From Gnetum montanum (lineage: Eukaryota; Streptophyta; Gnetopsida; Gnetales; Gnetaceae): a stretch of 64,000 bases of DNA. The position numbers and the translations under genes were made by a program. Positions 1 through 11,863 of this stretch are shown in pieces. Under the pieces are notes generated by a model, which saw only the letters and a program-made list of their open reading frames with translations, was not told the DNA's origin and ran no database searches. Position 1 is the first letter of the stretch. The number at the start of each line of letters is the position of its first letter. The stretch is from NCBI GenBank assembly GCA_015680685.1, contig MNCI01015859.1, positions 1 to 64,000 of the forward strand, written 5' to 3'.

Positions 1-571
1 AGCAGCACATGTGAGAATACATATTGTGATCATGCTCGCTGTTTTTAAAAGCTGTACTTGACCCCGCGCATGGAGGGCCTCACATGGAGTCAGGGCTGGA
101 AATTGACGTCAGTATGTATGCCTGTATTTGCAGATTTTTGCATTTTCCATTAAAGTGCTAAGCTGAAATCGGTGGTGTTTCATTAAGTTTCACAATTACT
201 ATCGACATGATGGATTTTTCTAAATAGCCTAAAGGCATTTAGGTGATAATGTGAGTTGCTATCCCTAGACGGGCTCTTGTGGAATGTCTACTTTTTCTTG
301 AGCAGATTGCTCTGCGATAAGTGTTTGTTGATGAATACTGAAAGATTGTGCCTCATGCTCTCCTTATTCTACTTTCAATTTTTTCTCACTCACTTGTCCT
401 CTTCCACCTTGTGGTTTTTACTTATTAATTAGGGAAGTTCTCCTTATGCTCTTCTTTTTGGTGTCATCAATAATCAATCAAGGGTTTGAAATACTAAAGT
501 ATTCTCATAGATGAGCAACAATTTGGTACCTTACTCATACCCTTACTTATATCAAGTTCTTAGTTCATTAT
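1..571. other. Unassigned flank, possible old LTR end near 150-193
   Basis: I recognise no gene here. The words around 170-193 end in GGTGGTGTTTCA, the same terminal word that closes the E-family LTRs at 4102, 23837, 41376 and 46949, so this may be the edge of another decayed E-type LTR. Only about 20 bases agree, so this is weak. Bases 194-571 show no repeat or coding signal I can name. Confidence 0.3.
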
Positions 572-1348
572 TGATGAGCGGCAAGGTACCCCTATGCCCA
601 ACCATATGAATCACAAGCATTCATGCACGACCCGATTGAATTTCAAAGACTGCAAGCACTTACGTACACAAAATTCTAGCCAGCAAAACCTTAGTTAGAG
701 TAGTCGTTGTCTTCCCAACCTTACTTATGATATCCTAAAATGATGGTTGAGTGAGATTGAGGCAATTGATTTTTATAAGTTTTCTTTTTATCTTTAAAGT
801 CTAATTCTTCTAGTGTAGGAAATGAAAGGCTATCTAATTGTATGATTGCTCTACTCTATCACTTAACTATCCCTAGCATAAACAACCGATCCCATCCTTC
901 ATGCACATCCTAAGCATGTCCTAACCACTACTGGGTTACCAGACGTTAGGTGTCATTGGGTTGCCAAGTGTTAGATATATTTTTGAGATGGTCGTGCTTA
1001 TGGTTCTCATAAACTATAAAAAGGATCGTAACTATAAAGTGATAATAATAAAAGCTTTTAGAATTATTAAAATATTAAAATATTTTAATGCTTAAGTAGT
1101 TTAATCCAAATGTTACAAGGAATGTTCAAAAAGCTCATCTTTATTGTCAGTCACACTAATGGAATCAGGTACATTAGCGCTTGAATAAAGAGCCGTACAC
1201 TCTTCAAACTCCTACTGTGGACACTTGGGAAATATTCTAACTTTCATGAAAACAAACTACAAGAGCTTTGCTACAACTTGAACAAAAGATGCCATAAATG
1301 CGACAGGTGCACACATATTTATAGCAGAAAATGGACTCTGCTTCATCA
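572..1348 (-). repeat. LTR of the Athila-like superfamily (solo LTR or 3' LTR of element C)
   Basis: The 777-base segment starts TGATGAG and ends TTCATCA, the terminal inverted words of the A and B LTRs. Read on the minus strand it carries, in order, a TATA-like TGCTATAAAT, a CCTACTGTGGACACTTGGG-like block, an AATAAAG word, a doubled 'TTGG(C/T)AACCCA' block and the GGGGTACC end seen in A and B. Flanking 5-mers are ATTAT (567-571) and ATAAT (1349-1353), four of five matching, as for a solo LTR. However, its distance from C-like spacer at about 2180 equals the distance between spacer and 3' LTR in A, so it may instead be C's 3' LTR. It differs strongly from C's 5' LTR. Confidence 0.75.
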
Positions 1349-2480
1349 ATAATGATTGTAGAGTTACAAATTTTTTCAAGAACTACCCCATTAGTACTTC
1401 TCTATGGCATAAAACGAGTGGTATGATTGATTAGGAGTCTTCTTAAAGTTGTTTTGGCCTTAACATGATCTATTTACTTTAAAAATTCTTAATATGTCCT
1501 CTTAAACTTACTCTTATAATACCTTTTAGTCATTAATAATTTATTACTAACATGCCCTCACAACTAAGATGATCACTCCAAGATCACATAAATTCAAAAA
1601 TCATGAAAATTAAAGTAAGAATGTGCAAGTTATGGACACTAGAAGATGGGGTGTCAAAGCATTGAGTGGTAAAGAAAAATCGACAACAACTCTTCTTTTT
1701 CTAGAAAATCAAAAATAAAAAATTTTTCTAGCTCCCTTGCACTATATATAGTTTTTATGAATGAAGTATCATAAATATGACATCATAACTATGATATTGT
1801 AACTACGATGTCACCTTAGAAGAAATCATCTTTTCTTAAGGTTTTTCAGGGAAGAATTGAGTCCCGTTGAATGGTTGGAAGATATACATCATGTTGAAAG
1901 GGTCTTGACATGGAGATGATGCTTAAATTATGAAAAATAAGCATTGAATGTCTATGATTAAGGAATCTTGGGCTATGAAAGTTTATGAGGTGTTGATGGA
2001 ATGAATGAAATAGACAATTATGTTGTGTCATTGGAAGGAATAGTGTGAATGATATGGGAAGTGTTTATTGTCATTTGTTGAAACTGGAAGGCTCAAGATG
2101 ATGTGGAATTGCTTGGTAGGTATAAGATACAATAGTTATACAATTGGGTCCTTCCCAAACCAAGCTCCAGCCCATAATGCCCTTGTATAACCATGCCAAA
2201 AACTATTCTTAAGTACTTAAGGAGTTGAATGTAACACATACTTGTTTAGCAAAACACACATGTTAGTACCAACAAATTGGGAAAATAACTCTATGTTACA
2301 TAAAATCATAAGTTGTGATTATTCAAATAGTGAGATGAAATGGACTTAGAAGGGATTGCAAAAATCGAGACATGAGGTGTCTTACCATAGGCATAATGAG
2401 TTCTTGTGTTTTATTAGTGGGTAAGGTAATCATTAGCCTTTCTATCCAAGATTCAAACCAAGTCTAAACCACCTTCTAGT
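1349..2480 (-). mobile_element. 3' spacer of element C, left of the E1 insertion
   Basis: No coding capacity. On the minus strand around 2185-2150 there is an 'AGGGCAT...GGGAAGGACCCA' block that matches A near 13866 and B near 55608, where the same spacer stands 0.8 kb before the A 3' LTR. This places the segment in C's 3' untranslated spacer. The match is short and by eye. A clear polypurine tract is not visible next to 1348. Confidence 0.45.
2476..2480. repeat. Left target-site duplication of E1
   Basis: CTAGT here and CTATT at 46950-46954 flank the E1 LTR ends. Four of five bases agree, which is reasonable for an old insertion and fixes the E1 borders. Confidence 0.75.
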
Positions 2481-4102
2481 TGTAACAATCAAAGATGTTG
2501 ATGGCTAGAACACTAAGGTCCATAGGTGCACAACCTAACCCTGAATCCATGCTAGGGCCTATTGGAGGCAAAGACGAGATGCCTTGGACTATTTGGCTAA
2601 TCAAACAAGGACTTATTGGATACAACAAGGGTGTAGCGTGGTTAGCCATAGTGCTAATGCAAGATGATGCTAAGGATGTAGGTAATTTTTATGGTGTTCA
2701 TAGTGTTTATGATGTCAATGGTGTCAACAGTGTCAATGGGGTTAAGCATAGTTATAGGTGCCCAAGGGGGTGAGCATAGTCAGGAGTTTCAATGAGGCAA
2801 GCAATGTTGACATGCAAGGATCACCACCTGAGTGGAGTTTAAGCGTGTTTATGTAGTAGGATGGCAAAAATACAAGTAAAATAGGGAGAATGCTAAGAAA
2901 TAGTGAAAAAAAAGTGGAGTACCACCCCAAATGGGGTTAAGCATAGTTAACACCAACAAGAAGGGTTTAGAAGTTATGCAGTGTACAGTAGGTGTAGGTG
3001 GACAATGTAGTCACAGTCCCTAGGGTGTCTGGCTATGAAGACTAGTGTTCTACCAAGGTGTCTAGATCTACTAGGTTGGCTGCTATAGTGTACTTCTAGA
3101 TTCAATGTTCTATTGATGGTCTGCCACTTCACCTATTTGCTGGTTCACCACTATGCCTTTGGTCTTCTCCCAAGTGCTCCTTAGATTTTTCAACCTTAAA
3201 AATTTTGATGACATGCATATATATAGGTTTAGGGTTAGCAGAAAATGCAAGATGACTACCACATGGTGGAGCGGACGATTGGGACTATGCTCAACGTAGT
3301 CACTATTCATGTAGTGTATCGATGGGGTTGGTGGTGCTGTGCATTCTTGTGCTCTGTTGGACCCTACAAGATTGTGATTATGCTACCAACCACATGTGTG
3401 TGCTGAGAAGACTGTAGGATACCTGAAAAATGAAACTCAAAGACTACGCTTTGTGGGACTATGCTCTCCACACTCTCACATGGTTACATTGAGCCAAGCA
3501 TTATTGTTGTGCTGTGGAGGCTACTGGAGACTATTCTAGCTAGCTACGTTCTCTACGAGAGATTGACTACACTATGGTTTAGGGGAGATCATAGTCTTAA
3601 TGCTAGTGAAATCTATGAGAAAATGGATTTTTACAGACTATGCTCCCCATGGGAGGTTGACAATGCTCCCAACTAAGGATGAGCATAGTGTCAACACTTA
3701 GAAAAAAATTGCAAAAACTGGCCTTCTTGCTGACTACGCTCTCAACTGGGAGAGAGTGTAACCTCAACACTTAGAAAAAATTTGCAAAATTGACCTTTCT
3801 GCTGACTACACTCTCCATAAGAGGCTAACTATGCTCCCATATAGGGGAGAGCGTAGTATCAACACTTAGAAAAAATTTGCAAAACTAGCCTTCCTACTGA
3901 CTATGCTCTCTACAAGAGGCTAACTACGCTCCCATCTAGGGGAGAACGTAGTGTCAACACTTAGAAATGAAAAACTAGCCTTCCTATTGACTATGCTCTC
4001 TATGAGAGGCTAACTATGCTCCTATTTGGGGGAGAACATAGTCTCAACACTTAGCCAAAATTTGCAATCGAGATGCCATAGTATAGATTTAGTGGTGTTT
4101 CA
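2481..4102 (-). repeat. E1 3' LTR
   Basis: The 1,622-base LTR begins TGTAAC and ends GGTGGTGTTTCA. It is alignable along its length with 45217-46949; by eye about four in five bases agree. The polypurine tract follows immediately at 4103. The inner part holds the hairpin-forming repeats described separately. A single N lies at 4250, outside the LTR. Confidence 0.9.
3440..4062. repeat. Degenerate hairpin tandem repeats in the E1 3' LTR
   Basis: Units of about 95 bases each contain GACTAYGCTCTC, then GCTAACTAYGCTCC, then the inverse GGAGAGCRTAGT, followed by TCAACACTTAGAAAAAA. The forward and inverse words pair, so each unit can fold as a hairpin. At least four units run from 3630 to 4050; one is shortened. 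Confidence 0.85.
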
Positions 4103-4115
4103 TTGCTTCTCTTTG
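4103..4115 (-). promoter_or_regulatory. E1 polypurine tract
   Basis: On the minus strand CAAAGAGAAGCAA stands directly before the LTR start TGAAACACC. This is the expected plus-strand priming site of an LTR element and marks this LTR as the 3' one. Confidence 0.75.
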
Positions 4116-4907
4116 TTGACATCTGGAGGAGTGGCCTAAGAGGCATTGACAAAGAATAGTAGAACATCATAGCAGACTTTGAACCAACATTGCTCTTTGG
4201 TGTGCCCAATAGTGCTATGGATAGTGGTATGCTAGATAGTAGGTGAGAANTTGGGGTCTGCATGTTACTAAATGCTTGCTGTGAGGTGCTTCCAATCAAG
4301 TGGATTACATGTCACTAGATGGGGTTTGCTTTGTTGTTGGCGAAACTACATCAATTGTATAAAATAGGTGTTTCCTCCTTGAGATGACTTATGTTACATC
4401 TACCTAGGCTTTGATTGGTTGAAAGAGGCTCCCCACGAGATGACTCATGTTACATCCACCTTGGGCTTTGAAGCTTGATTTGAAGAGGGTGCCATGTGGT
4501 CATAGCATGTGAGCATTAAAAACACTTGTAATCTTTACATGCTACNTTCATAGCATGTGAGCATTAAAAACACTTGTAATCTTTACATGCTACATGGGGA
4601 ATGAAAGGGTATCAGGATTTGGGAGTAGGCTATAACAAGGTAGTAGGTATATGCACTCTTAAAAGGTTTAACTAGTCTAATCATGCACATTGGAGTGATG
4701 TGGTAACATGTTGCTATGATGAGATGCACCTTTGCATGACTACCTAGGGCTTCGTCCTAGAAACACAACTCCAAGAAGACAAGAAAACCACACAATACAT
4801 AAATGAAAATAGATTGTAGATGAAAAAATGTAGAAGGCCACATCAGATTGCAAGTGTGCTTACTCACTTGATGTAGAAGGAAAAAGAGAGTTATTGTCAA
4901 CTGACCA
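4116..4907 (-). other. E1 3' noncoding region
   Basis: Noncoding DNA between integrase and 3' LTR, alignable with E2 23850-25480. It includes two imperfect copies of a word like GAGATGACTYATGTTACATC (around 4381 and 4439), also present in E2 near 24458-24515. A 46-base direct duplication around the N at 4546 is treated separately. Confidence 0.6.
4500..4593. other. 46-base duplication flanking a single N (assembly join)
   Basis: Bases 4500-4545 are repeated exactly at 4548-4593, separated by N and T. The same pattern, also exactly 46 bases, occurs at 56633-56726. This looks like two overlapping contigs placed end to end, not a biological repeat. Confidence 0.8.
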
Positions 4908-5262
4908 CAAACCCAATTTAAGGTCTTAGTAGACCATGGCTTTACTAATTTAAGGTCCTAGTAGATCGTTGGGCCTAATTTAAGGTCCTGGTAGACCATG
5001 TTGTGCTAGTTTCTAGTCCCAATGGATTGCTTTGTGCTAGTTTAACATCTTAGTAGACGTGTTGTGCTGCATTAGAGTCATGGTGGACTACTAGTTTAAA
5101 GTCATAGTGGATTGCTAGTTTATAGTCTTAGTAGATGCATTTTGCCAGTTTAACATCATGACCCAAGGATGAGTTGTGCTAGTTTATAGTCATAGAAGAC
5201 CTCTATGCCAGTTTAACATTATAGTAGATAAACTGTGCTAGTTTAACGTCTTAGCGGATGAA
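4908..5262. repeat. Minisatellite, AGTTTAAGGTC-type units (E1, behind integrase)
   Basis: About nine degenerate units of 36-45 bases read GCTAGTTTAAGGTCNTAGTR followed by GACCATG or similar. Each holds a short inverted pair (GGTC...GACC). The same motif recurs at 15490-15560 and 20955-21535 in E1 and at the matching places in E2. Confidence 0.85.
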
Positions 5263-5298
5263 TGCTTACCTTGTTTCATTGATGTGTAGTGTTGCATG

Positions 5299-8200
5299 CT
5301 AGATATAGTATGAATTCAAGTGCAAATGATTTACTAGATTGGAAAACTTGTTTCTATCTTAATCAACAAGCTTAAATGCTCCATTGTCGTAGGCCTTAGT
5401 GACCAGGAAAGGCCCTTCCCAGTTGGCTAAGAATTTTTTGTGGATTTGCGAATGGCCTTGAGGACTAGGTTTCCTTTCTTGATTGAGCACTAATGCTAGT
5501 TGTGATGATGCTTTTATTGTTGCTTTTCTTGATAAAAATTAATGTGATTAGGTGTATGCATGCACTCCTCCTCTATTGAGTCAAGGTTTATGGTTCTTAA
5601 CTTGTTGTTTTGACCTTCATCGATGAAGCTTGAGAGGATTACCTAGAGTGATGGAACCTATAATTCAAGTGGAAAAACTACTTCAGATCCATAGATGAGG
5701 CTATAAGGCATCATACTTGTTGTTGTTCAATGAATCATGTAGTAGACCCAAAGTGCATAGACTAGTTGCTCATGCCATCATCATTTGTTGTTGCTCAGCA
5801 TCTTCTTGAGGAGGTTGATGATGACTTTGTTGGTAGCCTTTGCTTGGCCATTTACTTGAGGGTATTATGGCAATGAAAAGGACTGTTTGATGTCAAAGTG
5901 CTTACAAAGGCTTTAGTTTTTATGTTGCTAAACTACGGTCCATTTTATATTACTATGGTCATGGGCAAGCCGAAACAGGTCACTATGTTATTTAACATGA
6001 ACTTGCAAACCTACTACGATGTCATCTTCCTAAGGGGAATAGCTTCAATGTACTTGGTAAAGTATTTTGTTGTGATTATTATGAAGCTATGCCCTATAGA
6101 GGACTTAGGCGTTATGGGTCTAATGATGTTTAGGCCCTAGCATTGGAACAACCACATGATTTATGTTGTATGCAATTTAGTTGGTGGCATGTGCATTAAG
6201 TTGCTATGTTGCTAACAAATTTTGCACATTTTGACTTTTCAGATGTAATTACTCTTCATGTAAGGCCAATAGTAGCCTAGCCATTTGATTTTTTCCCTTC
6301 ATGGACTTAATGATTATTCTTACTTCATTTTCTATTATGTAGGTTAGTAGTATGTCATCGTAGGATTTGTGACATAGTGTGTTATCACCCACAATGATGT
6401 ACTATCACGAACATTTACGTACTGTGTCATTTTGTGTAGTAGTTAAGTGTTGCGAATGCTCACCTTATAGAAGGCATTCCTTGATGTCGTTGTACCACTC
6501 TTTTGTGTGGATGGTGCTAACTATGGCTATGGACACATCTTTGATTGTTTGTGTGATAGGTGTGGTGCAATTTGCCACTATGTTGGGCAATGCATTGAAC
6601 ATGCTAGGCGCTATGCTAAGGTATAATGTTGCAAGTGCATCAACAATGGTATTTTTTATCCAAGAAACATGTTGGACACCAGCAACTACAAAGTTTTTGG
6701 AGCAAGTGTTTTGCTAGGTCATAATAAGGCTGTAAATGTTATGCTTTGCAAGTGTAGACTTCTATTACTTGATTGACCACTAGTTATGAATCAACTCAGA
6801 TCACTATGCATTAGATCCCTAGGTCACATGCTACAAGGATACCTTGGAGGAGACCTTTGTACTCCACCATGTTGTTGGTGCAAGGAAATGTAAAATGACA
6901 TGTGAAGGGTTGGATCTCCCTAGAGGGAAATGTAACAATAGCAGCAGTGCTACGCCCTTGGGAGATTAAAGCTTCATTGAAATGTAGGAGTGCCTCATAG
7001 TTGTCAGGCACTTGGCTAATACTGCTGACATGCTCATTTGGGAACTCAAGGTCTATGGTAACTTGATTGTCCACTAGTGAAACCATGAGTTGTATGACTA
7101 TTGCCTGACCTTTCGTTGAGGCTTGCGCAACATAATGCAAGTCAAACTCTACTATTATTTTTTTCCACCATGCAATGAGACTACTTTTGTAGATATTCAT
7201 TGTTATACTTAGAGTATGTTGTTCTTACAAATGATGTTAACTTGGCTGCGAAAGCCATAATGCCTCCACTTCTTTAGTGAGAAGACTAGGCCAAGGAAAT
7301 GCTTCTCCATGTCATTGTATCTCGTTTCATGGGCTACTAAGGCATGGCTTAGGTAGTAGACTAGGACCTCTACACCATCATCTTGCTTTTGGCAAAGTAG
7401 AGAAGAAATAGATGTGTTAGAAGTAACAAGGTAGATGTAAAAAGGCTTCCCTCCTTATAGAGGGTGAACCATAGGCAGTTGTGCTATTTCTTGCTTAATG
7501 TTTTCAAACACTTGTTGACACTGAGCTGTCCACTTGAAGTGGGCTCCTTTCTTGAGAAAATGTTGCATTGGTTGTAGCTTGTTAGTTAACTAGGTGATAA
7601 AACTGCATATGAATTATATTCTACCTTGCAACCCTCATAGCTTTTTAAGGTTAGCTGGTGATGCTAAGTTAGTTATGGCCTTAACCTTATCAGGATCTAT
7701 GCCTATACGTGCTTTGGATACTACAAAGCTGAGCATCCTACCTGTTCTAACATTAAAAACACACTTCTTAGGATTTAGCCTAAGCTCATGTTTTAGGCAA
7801 CATTTAGGCATTAAGTCTAAGTCATTTACGTGGTTGTGGGTCACTTTGGACTTAACTACAATATCATCAATGTAGTAATTAAGCAAACTAAGCATGTAGT
7901 CACTAAAGATGTATGTCATTTCTTGTTGGTATGTTGCTCTTGCATTTTTTATTTCAAAGGGCATCATTGTGTAGCAAAACATACCCTAGGGGATCATGAA
8001 GGTTGTATTGAGCTAGTTCTCACGGTTGATCCTAATTTGGTTGTGGCTCGAGAACCCATCCATGAAGGACAACAAAGCGTATCCAACTACGGTATCGATC
8101 AGTTGATTGATACTTGGCAATGGAAAATCATCTTTGATGGTTTCCTTGTTTAGGTCCTAGAAGTCTATGTAAATGCGTATACTTCTATTTTTCTTAGGCA

Positions 8201-8743
8201 CAACCATGATGTTGCAGACCCAATCTACATAGTCAATAACTCAGATGAAACTAGCCTTGTAAAGCTTGGTGATCTTATCATGGATTACCAATGCTACCTC
8301 AGGTCGAACCTTGTGCACTTTTTTAAAACTAGCTTGATGCAGGGATCAAGGATGATGTTATGCTAAACTAGCTTGGGATCTACGCTTGGCATGTCTTGAT
8401 ATGACCAAGTAAATGCTTTGATATCATCAAGCATTCTAGGAATGTCTTAAGCATATTGGGGTTCTAGTGAGGAGCTTAGTTTTAGAATTCTCACCTCATC
8501 ATTGTGTGTTGCCACAAGGATCTTAATAAGGGGATCCTCTATGACATCCCTTGCCTTTAGGTCGAGAGCCTTAGATAGATGGTCACACTAGTCTAGTGGT
8601 GCTTTTATGAAGGTTGTGTATTCATTGTAGTCTGTAGGCTTGAGGTCTAGGAAATGAGGGTCAATGTATCACTCAATGTTGTCATAGGGCCCCATGGGGA
8701 CCAAAGGTGAGAAGATCTACTCCTACACAACCATGTCATGTTC
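5299..8743 (-). pseudogene. E1 pol: RT, RNase H, second RNase H, integrase (decayed)
   Basis: On the minus strand the coding signal starts just after a splice acceptor at 8744. It passes an AFAWSYED-type linker, then RT (8000-7500) with FCYTMMPFE, an intact YIDD near 7860 and LNPKKCVF. Next come RNase H and a second, archaeal-type RNase H (7200-6720) with ISQGRS and the TNNMVEYKGLLQGI block, a hallmark of the Tat branch. Integrase follows (about 6500-5400). Its first catalytic Asp reads Asn, and the codon for the second Asp is a stop next to NGP. The C-terminal NWEGPFLV block ends at a stop at 5299. Many stops and frameshifts show it is dead. E2 carries the same gene at 29442-25946. Confidence 0.9.
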
Positions 8744-8768
8744 CTACAAAAATAAACTAGAAAAAAAT
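8744..8768 (-). promoter_or_regulatory. Candidate sense-strand 3' splice site before E1 RT
   Basis: On the minus strand a T-rich run ends TTTATTTTTGTAG before GAACATGACATGG. Amino-acid similarity between E1 and E2 begins a few codons after this point, as for the start of an exon. Ogre elements are known to have an intron between protease and RT. The matching donor was not located. Confidence 0.55.
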
Positions 8769-8801
8769 CAAGTGGCACATGTTTTAACAAAATTAATATG
8801 C

Positions 8802-8806
8802 ACGAA
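8802..8806. repeat. Left target-site duplication of A
   Basis: ACGAA here and ACGAA at 15422-15426 are identical and directly abut TGATGAG and CTCATCA, so the borders of A are exact. Confidence 0.95.
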
Positions 8807-9646
8807 TGATGAGCCATGATATTGCGTACACGATATCGCATTTGCCACGTGATATTGCGTACATGATATCACATCTGCCACGCGATATCGCGTACGTGAT
8901 ATCACATCATGCCTCATCTTCTATAAATAAGAGGCAGTGCCCTTTGTTCAAGAGAGTTAGACTTAGACCCTTCGCTAGATTCTTATAGTTTTGTTATTCC
9001 AGAGTTAGAATTATTTTTGTGTGCCCGTAGTAGGAGTCATAGAGTGAATGGATCTTTATTCGAGAAATTTGTACCTAAGCACAATTTTGTGTACGGTAAT
9101 AAAGACAAACTTTATGATAAACCTTGCAGCATACAGATTAAGATAATTAGTAATTAATGATTATTTAATGTTTTCCTAGTTAATTAATACCTCTCTAAAC
9201 CTACAACCCCTTTAGTTAAATACACTCAGTACAATCTCTTCGAGCATGTGTATAGCGCTTGGTAACCCAGTAACGATTAGCGTTTGGTAATCCCAGTAGT
9301 GTTGCACTAGTTCAGGATGTGTATGACAAGTGGAAACGGATACTGGTGTTAGGAACAATTAAAACTTAGTTAATGAATATTTAATGTAAGTTAGTCACTT
9401 AGTTCTCTCTACCTTTCTTTTATTAGCAGGAAACATAAAAAGAAAAAAAGCTATAAAAATCATATACCTCAAGCTTACTTAACCATACAACCATGACAAT
9501 ACCAGTAAGTTTGGGAAGACAATGATTGATTAACCCTAAGTGTTCCATTAAGGCACATAAGCACTTAGTCCTTGGAGTTCGACCAGATCGCGCATGAAAC
9601 GTTCGTATTCATATGGTTGAGTGTAGGGGTACCTCGCCACTCATCA
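8807..9646 (+). repeat. A 5' LTR
   Basis: The 840-base LTR runs from TGATGAG to CTCATCA. It contains three palindromic repeats (8813-8910), a TATA box TATAAATA at 8922-8929, and the conserved GTAGTAGGAGTCAT and TTTATTCGAG words shared with B. It is 66 bases longer than the 3' LTR, entirely because of two extra upstream repeat units. Confidence 0.95.
8813..8910. repeat. Three tandem 33-base palindromic units in the A promoter
   Basis: Units at 8813-8843, 8844-8876 and 8877-8910 have the near-palindromic core GATATYGCGTACRYGATATC. They stand directly upstream of the TATA box at 8922. The 3' LTR has only one such unit (14653-14685). In position and form they resemble enhancer-type repeats; no binding factor can be named. 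Confidence 0.85.
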
Positions 9647-9647
9647 T

Positions 9648-9664
9648 TGGCGCCGTTGACGGGG
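9648..9664 (+). promoter_or_regulatory. Primer binding site, tRNA-Asp type
   Basis: TGGCGCCGTTGACGGGG follows the LTR after one T. It is complementary to the 3' end of plant tRNA-Asp(GUC) except for one base (A for C). Athila-type elements are known to use this primer. B and C have decayed versions at the same place. Confidence 0.85.
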
Positions 9665-9761
9665 ACTTAGTTATTTGTCTGCTACGTAGAACATAGGAAA
9701 TCATTCATATCATTGGAACATTAGAATGAACCCTTAGGGTTAATCAAAGAAAGATAAGACA

Positions 9762-11690
9762 ATGGTACATCACACACCAAACAAGACAAAAATGTCTTCT
9801 TCTTCGCATAAGAGCACTTCACCACCTAGGACTAACACAAGAGGCAGTCGGCAGCATAATACACATAACCAAGATCTGCTAGTTCCTCAACAGTTTCGTG
9901 TGGTATACAATCATCTTGATGAGTATGTACCTGATTTCACCTTTATTCTCCACCAAGATGAAAAACTGTATTGGAGAGACTTGGAGGGTAACATAGTGTT
10001 GCCTCCAGACCGATCAGTCCCCAACATGCTCCTTCGTGCTCTCACACGAATAGGAATGTCACTTTTATACGTAGAATATGTTGCATGTGATCATGAAACA
10101 AGGGACTATCATCCCATAGAAGTGCAACATCAAAGGGACTTGCGATAGTAGAGATACCACACATCCTTGAAGGGTAAATGGCCCCATGATGCTTTGCACG
10201 TTTTAAGGGAAATTGAGGATGGTGAACCTGCTCCAATAGGTTTCCACAAAACGATGTTCCTCCTCCTAACATTGGTTAGGAGGTGGGGTATCAGAACCTT
10301 CACTCCACTATTCAAAACCCTGGTTCTGATACCCACGAACACGAAGTGTTCAAAGAAGGAACACAAACACACGATAAGGGCAGACGTTCTGATTGTGATC
10401 ACAATCAAGGTCGAGACCACTGAAGAGAAGGTAGAAAACATAGTCATGGTGATGGTTCTCCTTCTTCTTCACCTTCATTGTCATCTTCACCCTCTCCTTC
10501 AGTGTCCAGACGTAGTCATAGGGAAACCAATTATGAGAATAAGGAAAAACAAAGTGAAAACATTGACAGGACAGTTGAGAATGAGGACGAGGGCACTCTA
10601 AGGAATCAAGGCATAGAAGAAGGGAGAGTAGGGAACCGTGTAGACACCATAGATTCTATGAACGAGATGATCACGAAGAACCCCTACTCGCAACTAGAAG
10701 CATGCCAGATATGACGGAGGCCGTAAGAGTTCCAACAAGGCACCAAAAGGATAGTAGGATTAAGAGGTTAGACATGAACAACATCCCACGATTTGAAGGG
10801 GGATACAATGCTAATCCTCAAAATCATTTACAAGCATTCCACGATGCACGTGCCTTGCAAAACATAGAAAAAAAATGATAAAAACTAAAGTTGTTCCCAA
10901 GGACACTAGTGAAAGAAGCGGAAAGCTAGTATTGGTCCTTAGAACCAGAATCCATTCGAAGGTGGAGTACAATGTTAGAACTGTTCAATGATAAGTACCA
11001 AATGTACTCCCAAGTGTCTAACCTGCGGAAGCAAATCCAAGGATGGAATCAAGGAAATCATGAATCCTTGGATGCTGCCATGGGTCGTAATTATGCATTG
11101 TTACATCATTGCCCTAGCCATGATTATTCGTAGCAGGATCAACTACGCCATCTCGTGGATGGACTTAGGCATAAAACAAGAAGAACCCTTGGGACGTATG
11201 CCCAAGGAAGGTTATCAGAGCTTAGGTCTCATCAAATTCATAGATTTCTAGAGTAAGTAGCTAAAGAAGAAGGTGAGCTACAAAAGAGAGAAAGTGCGGA
11301 AGAATACAACCGAGATCCTTCCCTCCGAAAAAGGGGAGTGAGATTTTTTCAGGAGGAATAAGAGTCACCACTCGAAGAGATGGCGAATAGGAAAAATTTG
11401 ACTCTTCAAAAGTTAACAATAGAAGTATGGGCAAAGGTAGACCAAAGGTGGGACTCCCTAAATAGTAGGTTTGAAACTGTTCTTAAAATTGTAGAGGAGT
11501 CTAGGGAGCGAGGTAGTGACTGCGACAAAAAGAAAAAGAGAGAAGTGGAAACTTCACATAACAAGGGTAAGGGAAAATGGCCATCACAGAAGAGGTTGTG
11601 GATTCAGACACAGATAATGATGGTGGATGCGAGATATGCCAATATGACCATCCTAAGGGATGTTTCTCAGTGATCTCACATTTATAAGAG
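9762..11690 (+). pseudogene. gag: A gag (decayed)
   Basis: A 128-codon open stretch from the ATG at 9762 carries an HLDEYVPDFTFILH block that also appears in B (near 49468) and C. After a stop at 10146 the frame must be changed repeatedly. A charged, serine-rich part follows to about 10700, then MNNIPRFEGGYN (10770) and the gag core (10880-11250). The core has LFPRTLVKEAES, SLEPESIRRWSTM, LLHHCPSHDYS and LVDGLRHKT, matching the plant retrotransposon gag domain. Near 11628 a short zinc-knuckle-like motif, C-x2-C-x3-H-x3-C, is present; it is one residue tighter in each later gap than the usual CCHC. The product would form the particle shell. Several frameshifts make it non-functional. Confidence 0.85.
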
Positions 11691-11863
11691 TTTGGGGTGT
11701 ATGCACTCAACCCATGACTAAATAAATGGTAAACACCCTGACGGTTACCTTATCCCCAAGGTAACCCAAGGTAGTTTCACCAACCTTCAACATATTATCG
11801 AAGTGGAACTCCACACAACCCATTGAGAAACATCAACAGTGGCAATACCCACAGTCATGGGGG

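Noticed and set aside
510-560. A second LTR-like start (AGATGAGCAACAATTTGGTACC) left of 572
   Set aside because: Resembles the LTR end TGATGAGCGGCAAGGTACC but similarity fades within 25 bases; too weak to call.
2742-2930. Minus-strand open frame in the E1 3' LTR, also at 45469-45657
   Set aside because: Conserved because both are LTR copies of one element; composition and lack of any domain suggest noncoding.
4908-5262. Regularly spaced repeats that could suggest a CRISPR array
   Set aside because: Units are degenerate, vary in length, have no unique spacers, and lie in a plant retroelement; they form a minisatellite.
9648-9664. Initiator tRNA-Met primer site
   Set aside because: The tRNA-Met site would read TGGTATCAGAGC; the sequence fits tRNA-Asp instead.
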